Part shown: in pieces, positions 1 to 10,827 of the stretch | Numbering within the stretch: position 1 is the stretch's first letter | Layout: every line of letters starts with the position of its first letter | Source: Chenopodium formosanum | Taxonomy: Eukaryota > Streptophyta > Magnoliopsida > Caryophyllales > Amaranthaceae | Direction of reading: 5' to 3' | Assembly (NCBI GenBank): GCA_024500155.1 | Contig: CM044877.1 | Span: 22,772,001 to 22,836,000, forward strand | DNA: 64,000 bases | The notes under the pieces: generated by a model | What the model saw: the letters and a program-made list of their open reading frames with translations, nothing else | Database searches by the model: none | Told to the model about the DNA's origin: nothing | Program-made: the position numbers and the translations under genes

Positions 1-5
1 ATGAA

Positions 6-243
6 CTTAAGTCATGGAGCTAAGCATCATATATGGTGTAAAGAAGCGATCTTGAACGTCACTTAGGTCTGGAAGCTAAGCACATATAAAGATGAAGTGA
101 TTATTGCATAATGAACGTTGCTTAGGTCAAGGAGCTAAGCACGATATTCTTTGTACGATTAAAAATCATTGATATATAAGTGTTTCTTAGCACATTATGC
201 GGTGCATGAAACAATGAATATAACTTAGGTCAGGAAGCTAAGC
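6..243. repeat. Degenerate short repeat, four units
   Basis: A ~20-bp unit close to CTTAGGTCAGGAGCTAAGC recurs near 6, 62, 122 and 224, at spacings of about 56, 60 and 102 bp. Each unit is partly self-complementary (CTTAG...CTAAG). It lies in the non-coding part of the minus-strand LTR element, downstream of gag. Function unknown. Confidence 0.5.
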
Positions 244-769
244 AAGTATACAATGTTTCTTCTAATGAATGTTGTCTTTAAATATGATGAAACATGCACA
301 GTGTTAAAACAAGATTTCATGATAAAAGGCTCTTAAAGGGAAGGATGATTGATATGGATATGGATGTGTGAGTGAAGTGTGTGAATGTGATACTAAGGCT
401 GGCTGCAAGGGTTATGGCGATGGAAAGAGATGTGAGAAGAGTCAAAGATGATGACTCTTTAGGCTAGGTAGGCTAAATGATGTGGGTTCAAGCCCCCAAG
501 TCTAGCTCTAAATGGGTAGAGGTAAGAATTGGATATTCTTTGACTCGATCATGCATAGATATGAATATGAATGTGGCCGCACCTCGATGTGAGGTTGCCT
601 ACGTATCCATAAGGAATCAGGCCGAACGTAGCTCCAACCGAACTTTGCACAAGTGTGTGTATACCTCAAAGAGGTCTTTCAAGGGTTGTAAGGTGGTTAA
701 GCTGATGGTTTAAGGAAGAAAGGGGTAAAAGGCTCAAGACCCGAGAGAAGCCCCCAAGATATGCAATTG

Positions 770-1489
770 TGTATTAGACTTTGCAAGTTTTATTTTTCAT
801 ATATGTTTTTTTTTTTTTTTTTGAACTTCTTCTTTTTTTTTCATTCTTGTGAATCAATGTAGGCAATCTCAGATCATGCGGTCCATCACTCACTTAGCAT
901 TCATGTTTCTCAGGCACGGTACCAAGCACTCGATGAGAGACGCAATTTGAGACATGTTCATATCAAAGACATTGGAACATTTGCCTTTAGACATTGTTTT
1001 ATTGTTGCTTTGCTGCTTTTTTTTTTTTTTTTTACTTGCTTTTTGAATGTTATACAATTACACATCTTCCAATCCCAGGGTAAAGTGAATGTAGGTTTAA
1101 GAAATGAAGGTCAAACGTTAGACGAGGCTCAAAATGGTTGATGAAGAAATGGAATGTGATTGAACGGTTAACAAGGAATGACAGGGTTGCAAAGGTGCCT
1201 CAAGTCATTGGTGTACCTTGGGTTTAGTTCGGTAATTGATTTTTTTTTTATTATTATTTTTTATTTTTTAATTTTTTTTTTGAGAATGAATGAATGAAAA
1301 ATTCTATGATCGAGATGTAAAGGAAAATTTCTCATTTTATTAATGGAAAAGGTGAACAAAACACATGAAACACATAAAAAAAAAATCAAAGTGGAAAACC
1401 TATGCTAGACATGAATGGGGGAATGGAGAAGAATGATAAAGAAAGAAATCATGCAATCTTGCACGAAGGATATGTGTGCCTTGTATTCA
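770..1489. other. Non-coding internal part of LTR element
   Basis: This stretch holds several long T runs (near 808, 830, 1018 and 1240) and no supportable protein. It is the sequence immediately downstream of gag on the minus strand. At 560-640 the minus strand carries a GGCCTGATTCC...GATACGTAGGCA motif that I recognise as recurrent in plant Tat/Ogre-type elements. Confidence 0.4.
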
Positions 1490-2602
1490 TTACTTCTTGC
1501 CGCCTGGAGGGACAGGAAGTTTGTTTGCATCCATCAAGTCTTGAATGACGTCCTTCAAATTCCAACATTGCTCCGTAGTGTGGCCCCTTCCTTGATGGTA
1601 CTTGCAATGGGCATTGGGATTCCATTTGACGCTCCTTTCTTCAGGTTTTGGCTCTGGAAATGGTCCAATAGGTGTGATCAAGCCTTGACCGTAAAGGCGA
1701 TCAAAAGCCGCATCATAAGTCATTCCTAAATGAGTGTAAGTTCTTTTCTTCTTGGGCAATGGAGCATCAAGAGCTAACACTTCATTGATATCAACTTGGA
1801 TTATATTGTTGGTAGTATTTTCGTGCTTAGAAGACGAAGAAGAAGGATGGTCGTTCTTCTTGTTTTTCCAAGTGTTATTATTGTTACTACCAGTAGTCTT
1901 TATTAGCTCATCCTCGATATTGATGCCGATGTTGTATACAGCTTCGAAAGTGTTCAGTGGAAGAAATTTGAGATGTTCCCTATATTTATGAGTTAGATTT
2001 TGAATAAAGAGGCGAACCATCTCTCTTTCTTTGGGAGGATCTACCAAGAGTGAAGCTGTTTCCCTCCACCTGTTCAGGTAAGCAGTGAAGCCTTCATTCT
2101 CTTTCTGTTTGAGAATGGAGAGTTCACGTTCAGAAGTTTTAGTTTGAATGTTACACTTGTAACGATTCATGAAACTGTCGGTGACATCTTGCCAAGTCGC
2201 AGTATGCTTCGCATCCAAGGAATAAAACCATTGTTGGCAAGCATGTTCTAAGGAGAGAGGGAACGCCGTAGGGAAGAGTGTTACGTCCAATCCCTTAAGA
2301 TCCATGGTTGCAGAGAACGCCTTCAAATGGAATATTGGATTGTCAGTAGGCTTGAACTTTGGAATATCTACAGTGGAGAACTTTTCAGGGAGTCTGTCCT
2401 TTACATCCAAAGGAGTGGGAGGCCGTTCCACATAAGTGAAATCCTCATAAATCTTACTCATTTGTTCCTTCAGTTTGTCAAGGGTGAAAATAGTGACCTT
2501 GTTTTGTTCCATGGTAGTGACCCTAGTGGTAAGGGTTTGCGTCATGGAAGACAGTGCCTCGATAGATTTGTTGATGTTCTCAATATCTTCTTTAGTGGTC
2601 AT
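1490..2602 (-). CDS. Retrotransposon gag polyprotein
   Basis: This is an uninterrupted 370-residue frame. Residues ~1-50 look like a coiled coil. Residues ~85-210 match the retrotrans_gag fold, with the typical stretch AQQWFYSL-like (here CQQWFYSLDAKHTATWQDV), then FMNRY and a later EGFTAYLNRWR motif. A lysine- and serine-rich linker follows. A C-terminal zinc-knuckle-like CX2HX4HX4C motif (CKYHQGRGHTTEQC) lies at about residue 333-346. Gag forms the cytoplasmic particle that packages element RNA. It is read in the same direction as the LTR at 4187-6250 and starts ~1.6 kb after the PBS. The frame is open end to end and could be expressed. No pol gene follows it inside the window. Confidence 0.8.
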   Translation of the reverse strand: MTTKEDIENINKSIEALSSMTQTLTTRVTTMEQNKVTIFTLDKLKEQMSKIYEDFTYVERPPTPLDVKDRLPEKFSTVDIPKFKPTDNPIFHLKAFSATMDLKGLDVTLFPTAFPLSLEHACQQWFYSLDAKHTATWQDVTDSFMNRYKCNIQTKTSERELSILKQKENEGFTAYLNRWRETASLLVDPPKEREMVRLFIQNLTHKYREHLKFLPLNTFEAVYNIGINIEDELIKTTGSNNNNTWKNKKNDHPSSSSSKHENTTNNIIQVDINEVLALDAPLPKKKRTYTHLGMTYDAAFDRLYGQGLITPIGPFPEPKPEERSVKWNPNAHCKYHQGRGHTTEQCWNLKDVIQDLMDANKLPVPPGGKK

Positions 2603-3059
2603 TGTAAGGTGATGAGTAATGGAGATGGCAAAGTTCTCTTTGAACGCCTATTAGATCTGAGAGATTGTTGCGGTAATGACTCGAACCGTATTAATCTATC
2701 CCTGTTCCTTGACCAAGTACTGTGAAATAAAATAATTCACTTAATTGATTGACTCATTGCTCAAGATAGGAAAGGAAGAAAAAAAATAGACATTTGAAAA
2801 CAGGTGAGAAAACTCCACTTATTTTTTTATTATATGACGAAAAAAGGGTGCATGAACCTAATATACGATCATAAACGACCTGGTGCACGACTCGAGTTGG
2901 AACATAAAGAAAGTGTGTGGACTATACTTGACTCGTGAGTGACTAAGTGATGTTATAAGACTCGTGGTATGATCATATGGCTAGACATGTGAACAATAAC
3001 CAAAATGACTGACGCGATGACCAAATTAACACGGAAGACTTGACTGACGCGGTTTTTTT

Positions 3060-3164
3060 TTTCCTGGAAAATCCACCGTGTCACGGTGAAAATTTCCGTG
3101 ACACGGTGAACTTTCCCGTGCCACGGTAAACATTCCCGTGCCACGGTGGATGCTGACGTGGCAC

Positions 3165-3196
<32 letters not shown>

Positions 3197-3350
3197 GGAA
3201 ATCCACCATGTCACGATGGAAATTTGCCGTGACACGGTACAGTTTCCCGTGGCGCGGCAGACTTTTTACCTTTTTTTTTTTTGCTGCAGGTCCACCGCGC
3301 CACGGTGGACTGTGCCGTGACACGGTGGACAGTCCCGTGTCGCGGCAACC
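3060..3350. repeat. Array of CCGTGnCACGG palindromes (leader)
   Basis: About eleven variants of an 11-bp palindrome CCGTG-N-CACGG occur at 20-30-bp spacing, separated by T-rich runs. Examples are CCGTGACACGG, CCGTGTCACGG and CCCGTGCCACGG. They lie in the leader between PBS and gag. Both strands read alike, so short cruciforms or dyad protein-binding sites are possible. No coding role is seen. Confidence 0.75.
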
Positions 3351-3861
3351 CTTCCCCCTTTTTTTTTTTTTTTTTTTTTGCTAATTACTAAGTGAGTACG
3401 GTCCATTGGCAATCGTTAGTCATAAAATAATCCACCATAGACAAAGAAAGATCGTTAAGGTTAGGATCAAAACGACCGAACATAAAACATGTAGGCACAA
3501 TGATGCAAAGAATAGTTCGCAACCTAAGGTCAAGTTCTATGTTCGACTATGGTCAAGTTTATTTGGTGTCAATAGGGTACCATGGTTAAGAGTTTGGCCG
3601 CATTAGCAAGGCAGCCTCCCTTGAGGGTGTATGCCAACGGGCGGCTCCGCGAGTTCGTGATGAAATCGAACTCAACTCCATGGTTTGGGTAGATTTAATA
3701 ACTCGGATGAACCCTTATTGTCATGAGCGTTTTTGGGTTGATAGAGCTTAAATCCCCCGGGGCTAAGACGTATGTAGAACACATACGTTTTTTCAGAAAA
3801 ATCAAAGGAAGTTGACTGTGAGAAGAGAAAATAAGCCACCGGACTGATTTTAGGACTGTCG

Positions 3862-3955
3862 TGACACGACAAGGATTCCCGTGCCACGGTACGGCACACC
3901 GTCAGACGGTGCACTGTACCGTGACACGGCAGATTTTGCCGTGGCACGGCAGTCA
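3862..3955. repeat. Second cluster of CCGTGnCACGG palindromes
   Basis: Five copies of the same dyad motif occur in under 100 bp, including CCGTGACACGG and CCGTGGCACGG, plus a CCGTCAGACGG variant. This cluster sits between the first array and the PBS. Confidence 0.7.
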
Positions 3956-4162
3956 GAAAATCTGACTGGTGCCCTGTTTTCCTTCGTACGCAATCAAGTT
4001 ATTCAATTTTTCCTACGGGACATACCTAAATGCGACGTTAAAACGTCTATGCATATGCAAAAATGCCAAATTAATCACAGGAATATTTTTCAACAATCTT
4101 TCAAGTCTCATCCACTCATCTTAATTAAATATCGATCACTCAAATCGATAAATAACCAAGAA

Positions 4163-4186
4163 TCCTCCCAAGTGGAGTCGCCAAAT
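4163..4186 (-). other. Primer-binding site of the LTR element
   Basis: Just inside the LTR end the minus strand reads TTGGCGACTCCACTTGGGAG. A 3'-terminal TGG complementary to a tRNA CCA end, located within 2-3 nt of the LTR, is the standard primer-binding layout. The sequence resembles the PBS of Tat/Ogre elements. Confidence 0.6.
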
Positions 4187-6250
4187 TGTAGGCGTCGTTC
4201 GAAGTGCGCCTACGTAAAAAGCATGTGTGAATATGCTTGGCACTCTTAGGAAGTAGGAATTGACATATACGATTAGGGACAAGGAAAGTAGGGAGGCGCC
4301 AACAATTTTTTAAGGAACTTGTAAATCGTTCACGGATCATAAAAGGCAACCACAATAAAGGGACAACGAAGGCAACAACGATTGACCCGTGAAGGTTACA
4401 CCCCATTCATAATCCATGAGATTACTAACTCCATATGGTTCAGAACCACGAAAGGAGGATCGGGGATGATGGTACGAAGTGAGTCATGGAGTCACATTCG
4501 CCCGTATTGGCCTCTACTCGATTCTTATAGTGAAAAGTGCGATCTCAAAGGCATACATACAAAGATATTCAATTTTCTCCAAACTATTATTATGCTAAAT
4601 TGGTTTAATATTAATGCAACATATTATTCTAAAATATTGTGATCACTTGAATTAAACAACAAGATTAAAAAGGAACCTAAACCGGTTGTCCAAATTATCT
4701 TATTAGGCGTGATTTTCAATTACATATTCCCTTTAAACATGCAATATGGTGATCATAATAACAATAGAATAAACATTAATATTGGAAGCAATTTAACCAT
4801 AATAGCGTTAGTCAAATCAAATATAAAACATAATCATGATATTAGCAACAAGAATAAAAATAAGAGTAATTAAATGATTAACTACTCACTTTCCGCGCGT
4901 TCCTTGAATTGCTACATCATGAATAAACTATTAGTAACTTTAATAAAAAAATATATAAATTGAATAGAAATTAAATTAAATTAAATTAAATAAAAAGTAG
5001 AGTTGATTTGGTCCAAACCCTCAGTTATTTGTACCTTTCACGCCTTGGTTTAAGGACGGAACCTCGGGTTAAGTATAGACTCCTTGGAGTGCTTAGGGGA
5101 ATTGTTATGGAAGAATAAGGAAGCTAGAAATTAGGTTAAAGAGGGAGAAGAGAATGATTTTTTGGTGTAAGGTGAGAGAGAATGATTATTGGTGCCCCCG
5201 TACATCAGAAATAAGGGGGTATTTATAGAGAAAATGTGCTGAGGGAGCACACGGAACCCTAAAATAATAAAAACCCTAAAAAAGTATCCCGCGACACGGC
5301 AAAGTGTACCGTGACACGGGAAATCCCACTGTCATACGGGAAAATTTCCCGTGACATGGTACAAATTTGCGTCACACGGAAAATATTTAGGTTACGGGAA
5401 GTGAAAACGCGTTTAGGGATTACGCGGAGAAAACACGGAGCAATCCCGTGGCACGGGATGTGCACCGTGACACGGTAAGAAATGTCGTGACACGGCATTG
5501 TCCACCGTGGCACAGTGCAATATGCCGTTTCACGCTGTAAAAAGTACGCGGAAATTACACGAAATATTCCCGTGTCACGGAATGGGCACCGTGACACGGT
5601 GCAAAATCCCGTGACACGGGGGAAAATTGTGCAGAATTACAAAGATGGGCACCGTGTCATGGGAATAAGCCCCGTGACACGTCAGCTTTTGCCGCGTCGC
5701 GGCATTTTTGCTGCTACGCGGTAATTTCAGTTTTTTACCCGTTTTTAAAATAATCATAACTTTTGATCCGTAACTTGAAATAACGCATATAATATATCAT
5801 TGGAAAGCTTATCAAGTCTACTTTCCAACCCAATTAAAATCAAGTCAAAAAATTATGTATTTTTTAAGATATGGACGTTTTAGTGGAAGGGTGTCGGTTT
5901 TAGGCCGAGTTTAGTGTTTTGCTCATATCTTTTTCGTTATAGCTCGAAATTGGGCTTATGATATATGGTTGGAAATCTTATTTAAAGGCTTATCCAACAA
6001 AATAATAATTGGATCAAAATTGTATAGCCATAAAATCAGTTTCTCTCAGTTTTGCGATGTGGACACGAAAAGTGGAAAATAGGTTATGGTTTAGGAAAAT
6101 GAGCTAGAAATTGAATTGGTTCATGAAATATATTGGATTGGACATGAATTTAAGCACTACAAAGATTAAATACTCAACTCCACCAATAATGGCGGTGAAA
6201 AATGTTCATCAACGGGTTTGGTTTTGGGGAGACATTTTTAGGTGTCTACA
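4187..6250 (-). repeat. Long terminal repeat (5' LTR), 2064 bp
   Basis: Read on the minus strand it begins TGTAGACACC at 6250 and ends GCCTACA at 4187, giving TG...CA termini. The boundary at 4187 abuts the PBS; the boundary at 6250 abuts a LINE remnant. It contains a palindrome array (5286-5706). The second LTR is outside the window, so no target-site duplication can be confirmed. Confidence 0.7.
5286..5706. repeat. LTR-internal array of CCGTGnCACGG palindromes
   Basis: About fifteen copies of the same 11-bp dyad lie inside the LTR, some exact (CCGTGACACGG, CCGTGTCACGG), others with one change. This region lies towards the 5' half of the minus-strand LTR, where the promoter would be expected. 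A regulatory role is an inference from position only. Confidence 0.75.
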
Positions 6251-6257
6251 GCAGCCC

Positions 6258-7285
6258 ATATTATTAAAGAAGATCCATTTCCGCCAAAGTACTTAAGCTT
6301 TGAGGAAAGAAACCCAAATGTACATACTCAACATTGTTTCCGATATCCCAACTCGCCACTAGGTGGGCTACTGTATTGAAATTACGCTTAACATGAGAAA
6401 ATGTACATATGTTAAAGGGCAAACTATTATTCCTAATTTCATCAAAGACAATGTAGATATGCGCCAAACCACCATCATCAAATTGCGCTGCTTGAACCAC
6501 ATTTATAGCATCCGATTCCACCCAAAGTCGAGAGTATCCTAATCTCCTAGCAAGTTGCAGGGCATATCTGATGGCCAGAGCTTCAGAATGTTATGGCACC
6601 TTTGTCTAAGCTTTTCGCGTAGCAGCAGCAAGGACAGCACCTGTAACGTCCCTAAACACCACCCCTAAGCTAGCCATACCCTCAGCAGGAATATGGGCAT
6701 CTGTATTAACCTTGATGCAGCCCATGGGAGGGCATTTCCATCCATCAGATCTAACAGCAGTAGTAACTCCAGCAGCAGCTATAAAAACCTTCTGGGCATA
6801 AGAATTGTAGTCCAAAACCATCCTGAGAAACCCAACAGCAACCATCACAAAGCTAGGATGCTCATTCTAAAAAATTGCTAAGTTTCGACACCTCCAACTA
6901 GCCCACATTAGAGTAGCAAATGTCTATACAACATCTCCTGTAAAACTTACTGTTTAACCAAACCCAAAACTCAAATAAAGAAGAGTTAGGAGCACCCATC
7001 AAGCTGTCCTTATACTCACTAACCGCCCAAATCTGACTTGCAGCATTGCACTCCAGCAGAGCATGAAAAATAGTCTCCCTTTCCACCCCACACACCTGAC
7101 AGGAAGCATCGTGTGTGATATGTCTGTAAGCCAATCTATCTTTTACAGCCAAGTTCCCTTTAACCGCACTCCAAAGAAAATGTCGTAGCTTGGGAGGGCC
7201 ACGAACACTCCAAATAGAGCGTCACATTGCTGCATTTGCAGCTTGTTCCTGCTGATCCTCGCCCCCTAACTTGGCAAGCCAATAA
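6258..7285 (-). pseudogene. LINE (non-LTR retrotransposon) 3' remnant: zf-RVT and RNase H
   Basis: Minus-strand frames reconstruct the C-terminal end of a plant L1-type ORF2. At ~7285-6900 is a zf-RVT domain (GPPKLRHFLWSAVKGNLAVKDRL, then CQVCG-ERETIFHALLEC). At ~6760-6600 is the RNase H start (CIKVNTDA...GVVFRDVTGAVLAAA). At 6521-6264 is the RNase H end (ESDAINVVQAA, CTFSHVKRNFNTVAHLVA). The frames are broken by stops and shifts. RT and endonuclease are absent, so it is 5'-truncated. Its 3' end is abutted by the LTR at 6250, suggesting the LTR element landed in or beside it. Confidence 0.8.
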
Positions 7286-7769
7286 CCCGTAAAACTTGAA
7301 TATACTAAAAATCAAAAAAAAAAAATTACAATAAATATAGCATGAAAATAAAACATAACAAGAGGTACAAATTAAACAAAAATATTTACAATCAATCGTT
7401 CTTATTTCTTCTCTTCTCGGGATCCCCCTTTCTTTGATTGTTGTAAATTTACAAAACAAACATAAGATATAAGTGAACATTTATTTGAATAAAAATAATT
7501 CCAACATAAAATAAAGTTCTACTACAAAATTCTATGTTCTGTAATTTAAAAGCAAAAGCACAGTTATATGAAAGACAGTGTGGTAAAAATGCAAAAACCC
7601 AAGGGAGAAATCAATTAGAGAATGAATTACACATTCATACAGAATTAAAGAGAATGATACTAAAATTCGCATTAACATAACAAAAAGACAATACCTGAAA
7701 TCATATCTGGTAAAATGAATTATGAAACACAACCATTAAAAAGGCAAAATTAGCTACCTTTGATTCACT
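7286..7769. other. AT-rich spacer, no gene seen
   Basis: This is AT-rich with short poly-A and poly-T runs. I found no supportable coding sequence or RNA gene. Confidence 0.5.
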
Positions 7770-7780
7770 TTGCCTCATTC

Positions 7781-7935
7781 ATGCTCGTAGCAAGCTCAAC
7801 ACAGTAGGAATGCACACTCATTGCAACTTTACAAGCAACAAATGGCTCACTATGTCCATCAGATTTTATTTCATCTCCACAAATCTGACATAGTTGTCCA
7901 CTCATATCAATTCTTTCACATATTTCACCTATTTT
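7781..7935 (-). pseudogene. Cellulose-synthase-like zinc-finger fragment
   Basis: A short minus-strand frame reads MSGQLCQICGDEI...SEPFVACK and ends at a stop after ~45 residues. The CQICGDE...FVAC core matches the start of the plant CesA N-terminal RING-type zinc finger (family knowledge: GQ-CQICGD...FVAC-EC). The later cysteines are mostly lost (VAMSVHSYCVE), so a folded zinc finger is unlikely. It lies in the same direction ~300 bp downstream of the HSP90 exons and may be part of the same captured or rearranged fragment. Splicing to the HSP90 exons in frame cannot be shown. Confidence 0.4.
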
Positions 7936-8230
7936 TACACCAAAATTACATGGGACAAAATATTAACTCGTAGTTCTAGATACCCACCAAAATCAAGTAA
8001 AAACCAAGTTAGATATAATATAATTCTCTTCGATTAATAATATCGCCACTTTCGTTCTCAAAAAGAAAAAAAATGATTTATCTAGCCAATATGCAGATTG
8101 CAGAAATCATAGAAACTAATGAACACAGCACACACATCAAAGTCACCACAAACATGAAAAGCATTTTAACCTCCAGTAGAAATTATTGTGCATAACAACA
8201 TATGGAATCAGCAAGTAAAAACATATATAC

Positions 8231-9417
8231 CCTTAGGTACAGCGTGATTTCTGTTCCACGCTTCAAGATCTTTTCCGGGTCAGTTTCTTCCCTGATTACA
8301 TATGAGCTACTATCAGCTGCTGCTTCCCAGATATACTGCTTGTCAGACCTTGGGCTCTTTGTAGACACAACAACCTGATGAGAGGAGCAAATTCTAGTTT
8401 AAAAATATGTCTCGTTCATTAACTCCATAATCAAAGTAACAACAAAATGAAGTTTGCACGATCTCAGTACCCTGTCTGCAACCAGAAAGGCAGAATAAAA
8501 TCCAACACCAAACTGTCCAATTAAACCATTGTCAGCACCAAGGTCTTGGTTTTCCTGCACATAAATAGAAAACTTTAGGAGATAAAGCTTATGAAAAGTA
8601 CAGTAAATTATTAATAATTTCATGAACAGATTACTTTAATCAAAACATTCAACTATATCACAAAAAAAGGTTTCGAGTACCTTCAATGCCTTAAAAAACT
8701 TGGAAGTGCCACTCTGTGCAATAGTAACCAAACAATCAACAAGCTCCTCTTTTGTCATTCCAATACCAGTATCAATTAACCTAACCTACAAAATTACCGA
8801 TCGAAAATTACAATCAAGAACTTAAATTAACTGCAAATGCAGTCAAATTAGATTTAATTATATTCCGAATTCTAGCAACACCAATTACTCTATAATCAAA
8901 TCAAGTTCGTGTATGGTTTAAGAAACTGCTAATATCATCATTACACCAACATTGATAAGGATCGGACGAACTCATTTCAATTGTGACAAACAACAACCAG
9001 CCGTCCATTAATAGCCATTTTTGTTTGGCCTTAGAAAATTCGAGAAATGAATCAAACAAGGGCTCTAAATTTGACCTAGGTTAGATCAATTTTGTACGAA
9101 ATAAATTAGAGTTTTTGAAATTTTAAGTGTAATTTGATTGTAATTACTGCAATTTTGCATTCACAAAAGTCGATTGAATTATTTTCCTAAAATTAGAAGT
9201 TTAATCCACCTAAAAACATAATAAAATTAATGTAACTTGATGAATGTTGTGATTGATTTATCATTAATTCATTATTGCAATTCAATTCAATAAATACTTC
9301 AAATAGATCTGCATGCAATTTTCTAATCAAATTGGTACAGTAGAAGGAGAAGAAAATTCAAAAGCCTACCTCGATATTGCAGTGGTGGCGCGGTGACGTG
9401 CGCGGAGGTGTAGTCAT
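8231..9417 (-). pseudogene. Chimeric HSP90 N-domain gene fragment, four exons
   Basis: Exon 1 (9370-9417) encodes MTTPPRTSPRHHCNIE from a GC-rich first exon. Exon 2 (8681-8785, VRLIDTGIGMTKEEL...), exon 3 (8471-8554, ...GLIGQFGVGFYSAFLVADR) and exon 4 (8231-8374, VVVSTKSPRSDKQYIWE...GTEITLYLR) are HSP90 ATPase-domain exons. They are closest in wording to the organellar (chloroplast HSP90-5) type. Every junction has GT/AG and phase 0, giving 127 in-frame codons. The N-terminal part of the HSP90 domain and everything beyond GTEITLYLR are missing, so no working chaperone can result. Exon 1 does not resemble HSP90. If exon 4 reads through its donor, a stop comes 15 codons later. It could be a transposon- or recombination-made chimera that is still spliced. 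Confidence 0.65.
8786..9369 (-). other. Intron 1 of the HSP90 chimera
   Basis: AT-rich intron with donor GAG|GTAGGC at 9369 and acceptor TTTTGTAG at 8786. No other exon is recognisable inside. Confidence 0.5.
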
Positions 9418-9691
9418 GGTGGTGGGAGCGGAGGTGTAGTGTTGGCGAGGCGGTGCACTGTTGGGCGCGTCAACGCGGAGGTAGCAGGCTTGATGGATTT
9501 GAGAAGACGATAATTGCAGTTCGTTTTCGGAGTTAAGAAAAAAAGTAAAAAGAAAACTTGATTGGAAATAAAAGATGTAAAATTGATATAAGCGTATACG
9601 AAGAATTTCAGTGGGCGTTGATTAAATTTTAGGTTAAAGTTCTAATTCTTCTAAAAAATAATCATAAAATAATATATATATATATATATAT

Positions 9692-10400
9692 AGGGGAAGG
9701 CTCTTGTGAGAATTTTTCTTATGTGAGAATTTTTCTTATGTGAGAATACTCTTCATGTTCTAAATTTTTACTCGTATGTTCTAAATTTTAAATCTGATGT
9801 TCTAAACTTTTCCTTAGGTGTTCTAAATTAAATCAAATGTTCTAATTTAGTACTCACATGTTCTAAACAATAAATTAGTTAAGTTTGATGTCATAAATTT
9901 TAAATAACTTGTTCCAAAATTTTAACTTATATGTTCTAAATTTTAAAACGTGTGTTCTAAGATTTTTAATTATATGTTCCAGATTTTAAAACGTATGTTC
10001 TATTTTTTTTTTTACACGTATGTTCTAAATTCTTTACTCACACTTTCTATATTCTATATCAGTTTGTTCTAAATTTTTATTCACATGTTCATAATCTTAA
10101 GTCAGATGTTCTAAATTTTACTCATATGTTTAAAATTTCATAAAGCAAATTTTAAAAAATTTTAATCACTTGTTCTAATTCTAAAATCAGATGTTCTTAA
10201 CATATTACTCACACAAATGTTCTAATTTATTACTCATATGTTCAGAATTTTAATTTGAGTCACATGTTCTAAATTTTAACTCGCATGTTCTAAATTTTTA
10301 CTCACATGTTCTAAAGTTTTACTCACATGTTCTAAATTTTAAATCAGTTCTCATATAAGTATGAATTCTCACATATGGACCTATTCTCACCGGATCCCTC

Positions 10401-10404
<4 letters not shown>
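9692..10404. mobile_element. Inverted-repeat element inserted in a (TA)n microsatellite
   Basis: The ends AGGGGAAGGCTCTTGTGAGAAT and, reverse-complemented, AGGGGAGGGATCCGGTGAGAAT form imperfect terminal inverted repeats. Both flanks are TA microsatellite, which fits elements that target TA tracts (Micron-type behaviour described in rice). The interior is a degenerate array of ~20-30-bp units around ATGTTCTAAATTTTTACTCAC. It has no coding capacity. Confidence 0.6.

Positions 10405-10487
<83 letters not shown>
10404..10487. repeat. (TA)n microsatellite
   Basis: Near-pure TA dinucleotide tract at the left edge of direct copy A. Confidence 0.95.
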
Positions 10488-10490
<3 letters not shown>

Positions 10491-10827
10491 CAGAGAAACA
10501 TCAATATATATTTAACAACTTAAAATGATAAATATATGAATTTGTTATATTTATAATATAAAGTAAATAAATAAATAAACTACGATCAATGTTAATATTA
10601 TAGATAGTGGAAAAAAAGTCTAATGTGTCAATTATAATAGGAAGAATGGAGTAAAAATTAGGGTCGAACTCCGTATTTAAAAATGAGAATTATAGTTTAT
10701 AGGGAATTATATATCAATTAACTTTTTTACATTTTGTAGGTGTTATGCATGAGTGTGTTATGACTTTAGTTGTCAGATAAATGGTTTGTTTATAGGTTTA
10801 GCAAAGTTTTAAAACTTGTTATAATAA

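Larger units (their letters stand above)
1..6250 (-). mobile_element. Tat/Ogre-like Ty3-type LTR retrotransposon, 5' part
   Basis: On the minus strand the order is a 2.06-kb LTR (6250 to 4187), a primer-binding site, a long leader and a gag gene (2602 to 1490). A further ~1.5 kb without pol-like coding runs off the window edge. The LTR start TGTAGACACC and the PBS-like TTGGCGACTCCACTTGGG are typical of Tat/Ogre-type plant elements (family knowledge). The 3' LTR is not in the window, so completeness and age cannot be judged. No protease, RT or integrase is visible in the 1489 bases past gag. Either pol lies further left or this is a gag-only derivative. Confidence 0.75.

Noticed and set aside
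1415..2725. Plus-strand frames over the gag gene
   Set aside because: Shadows of the minus-strand gag coding sequence.
2953..3330. Repetitive Arg/His-rich frames over the palindrome arrays (also 3672-3947, 5259-5757)
   Set aside because: Frames open on both strands because the palindromic motif has no stops; no protein evidence.
3060..5706. CRISPR-like array of short palindromic repeats
   Set aside because: Repeats are 11 bp, spacers irregular and T-rich, embedded in a plant LTR element; no cas genes.
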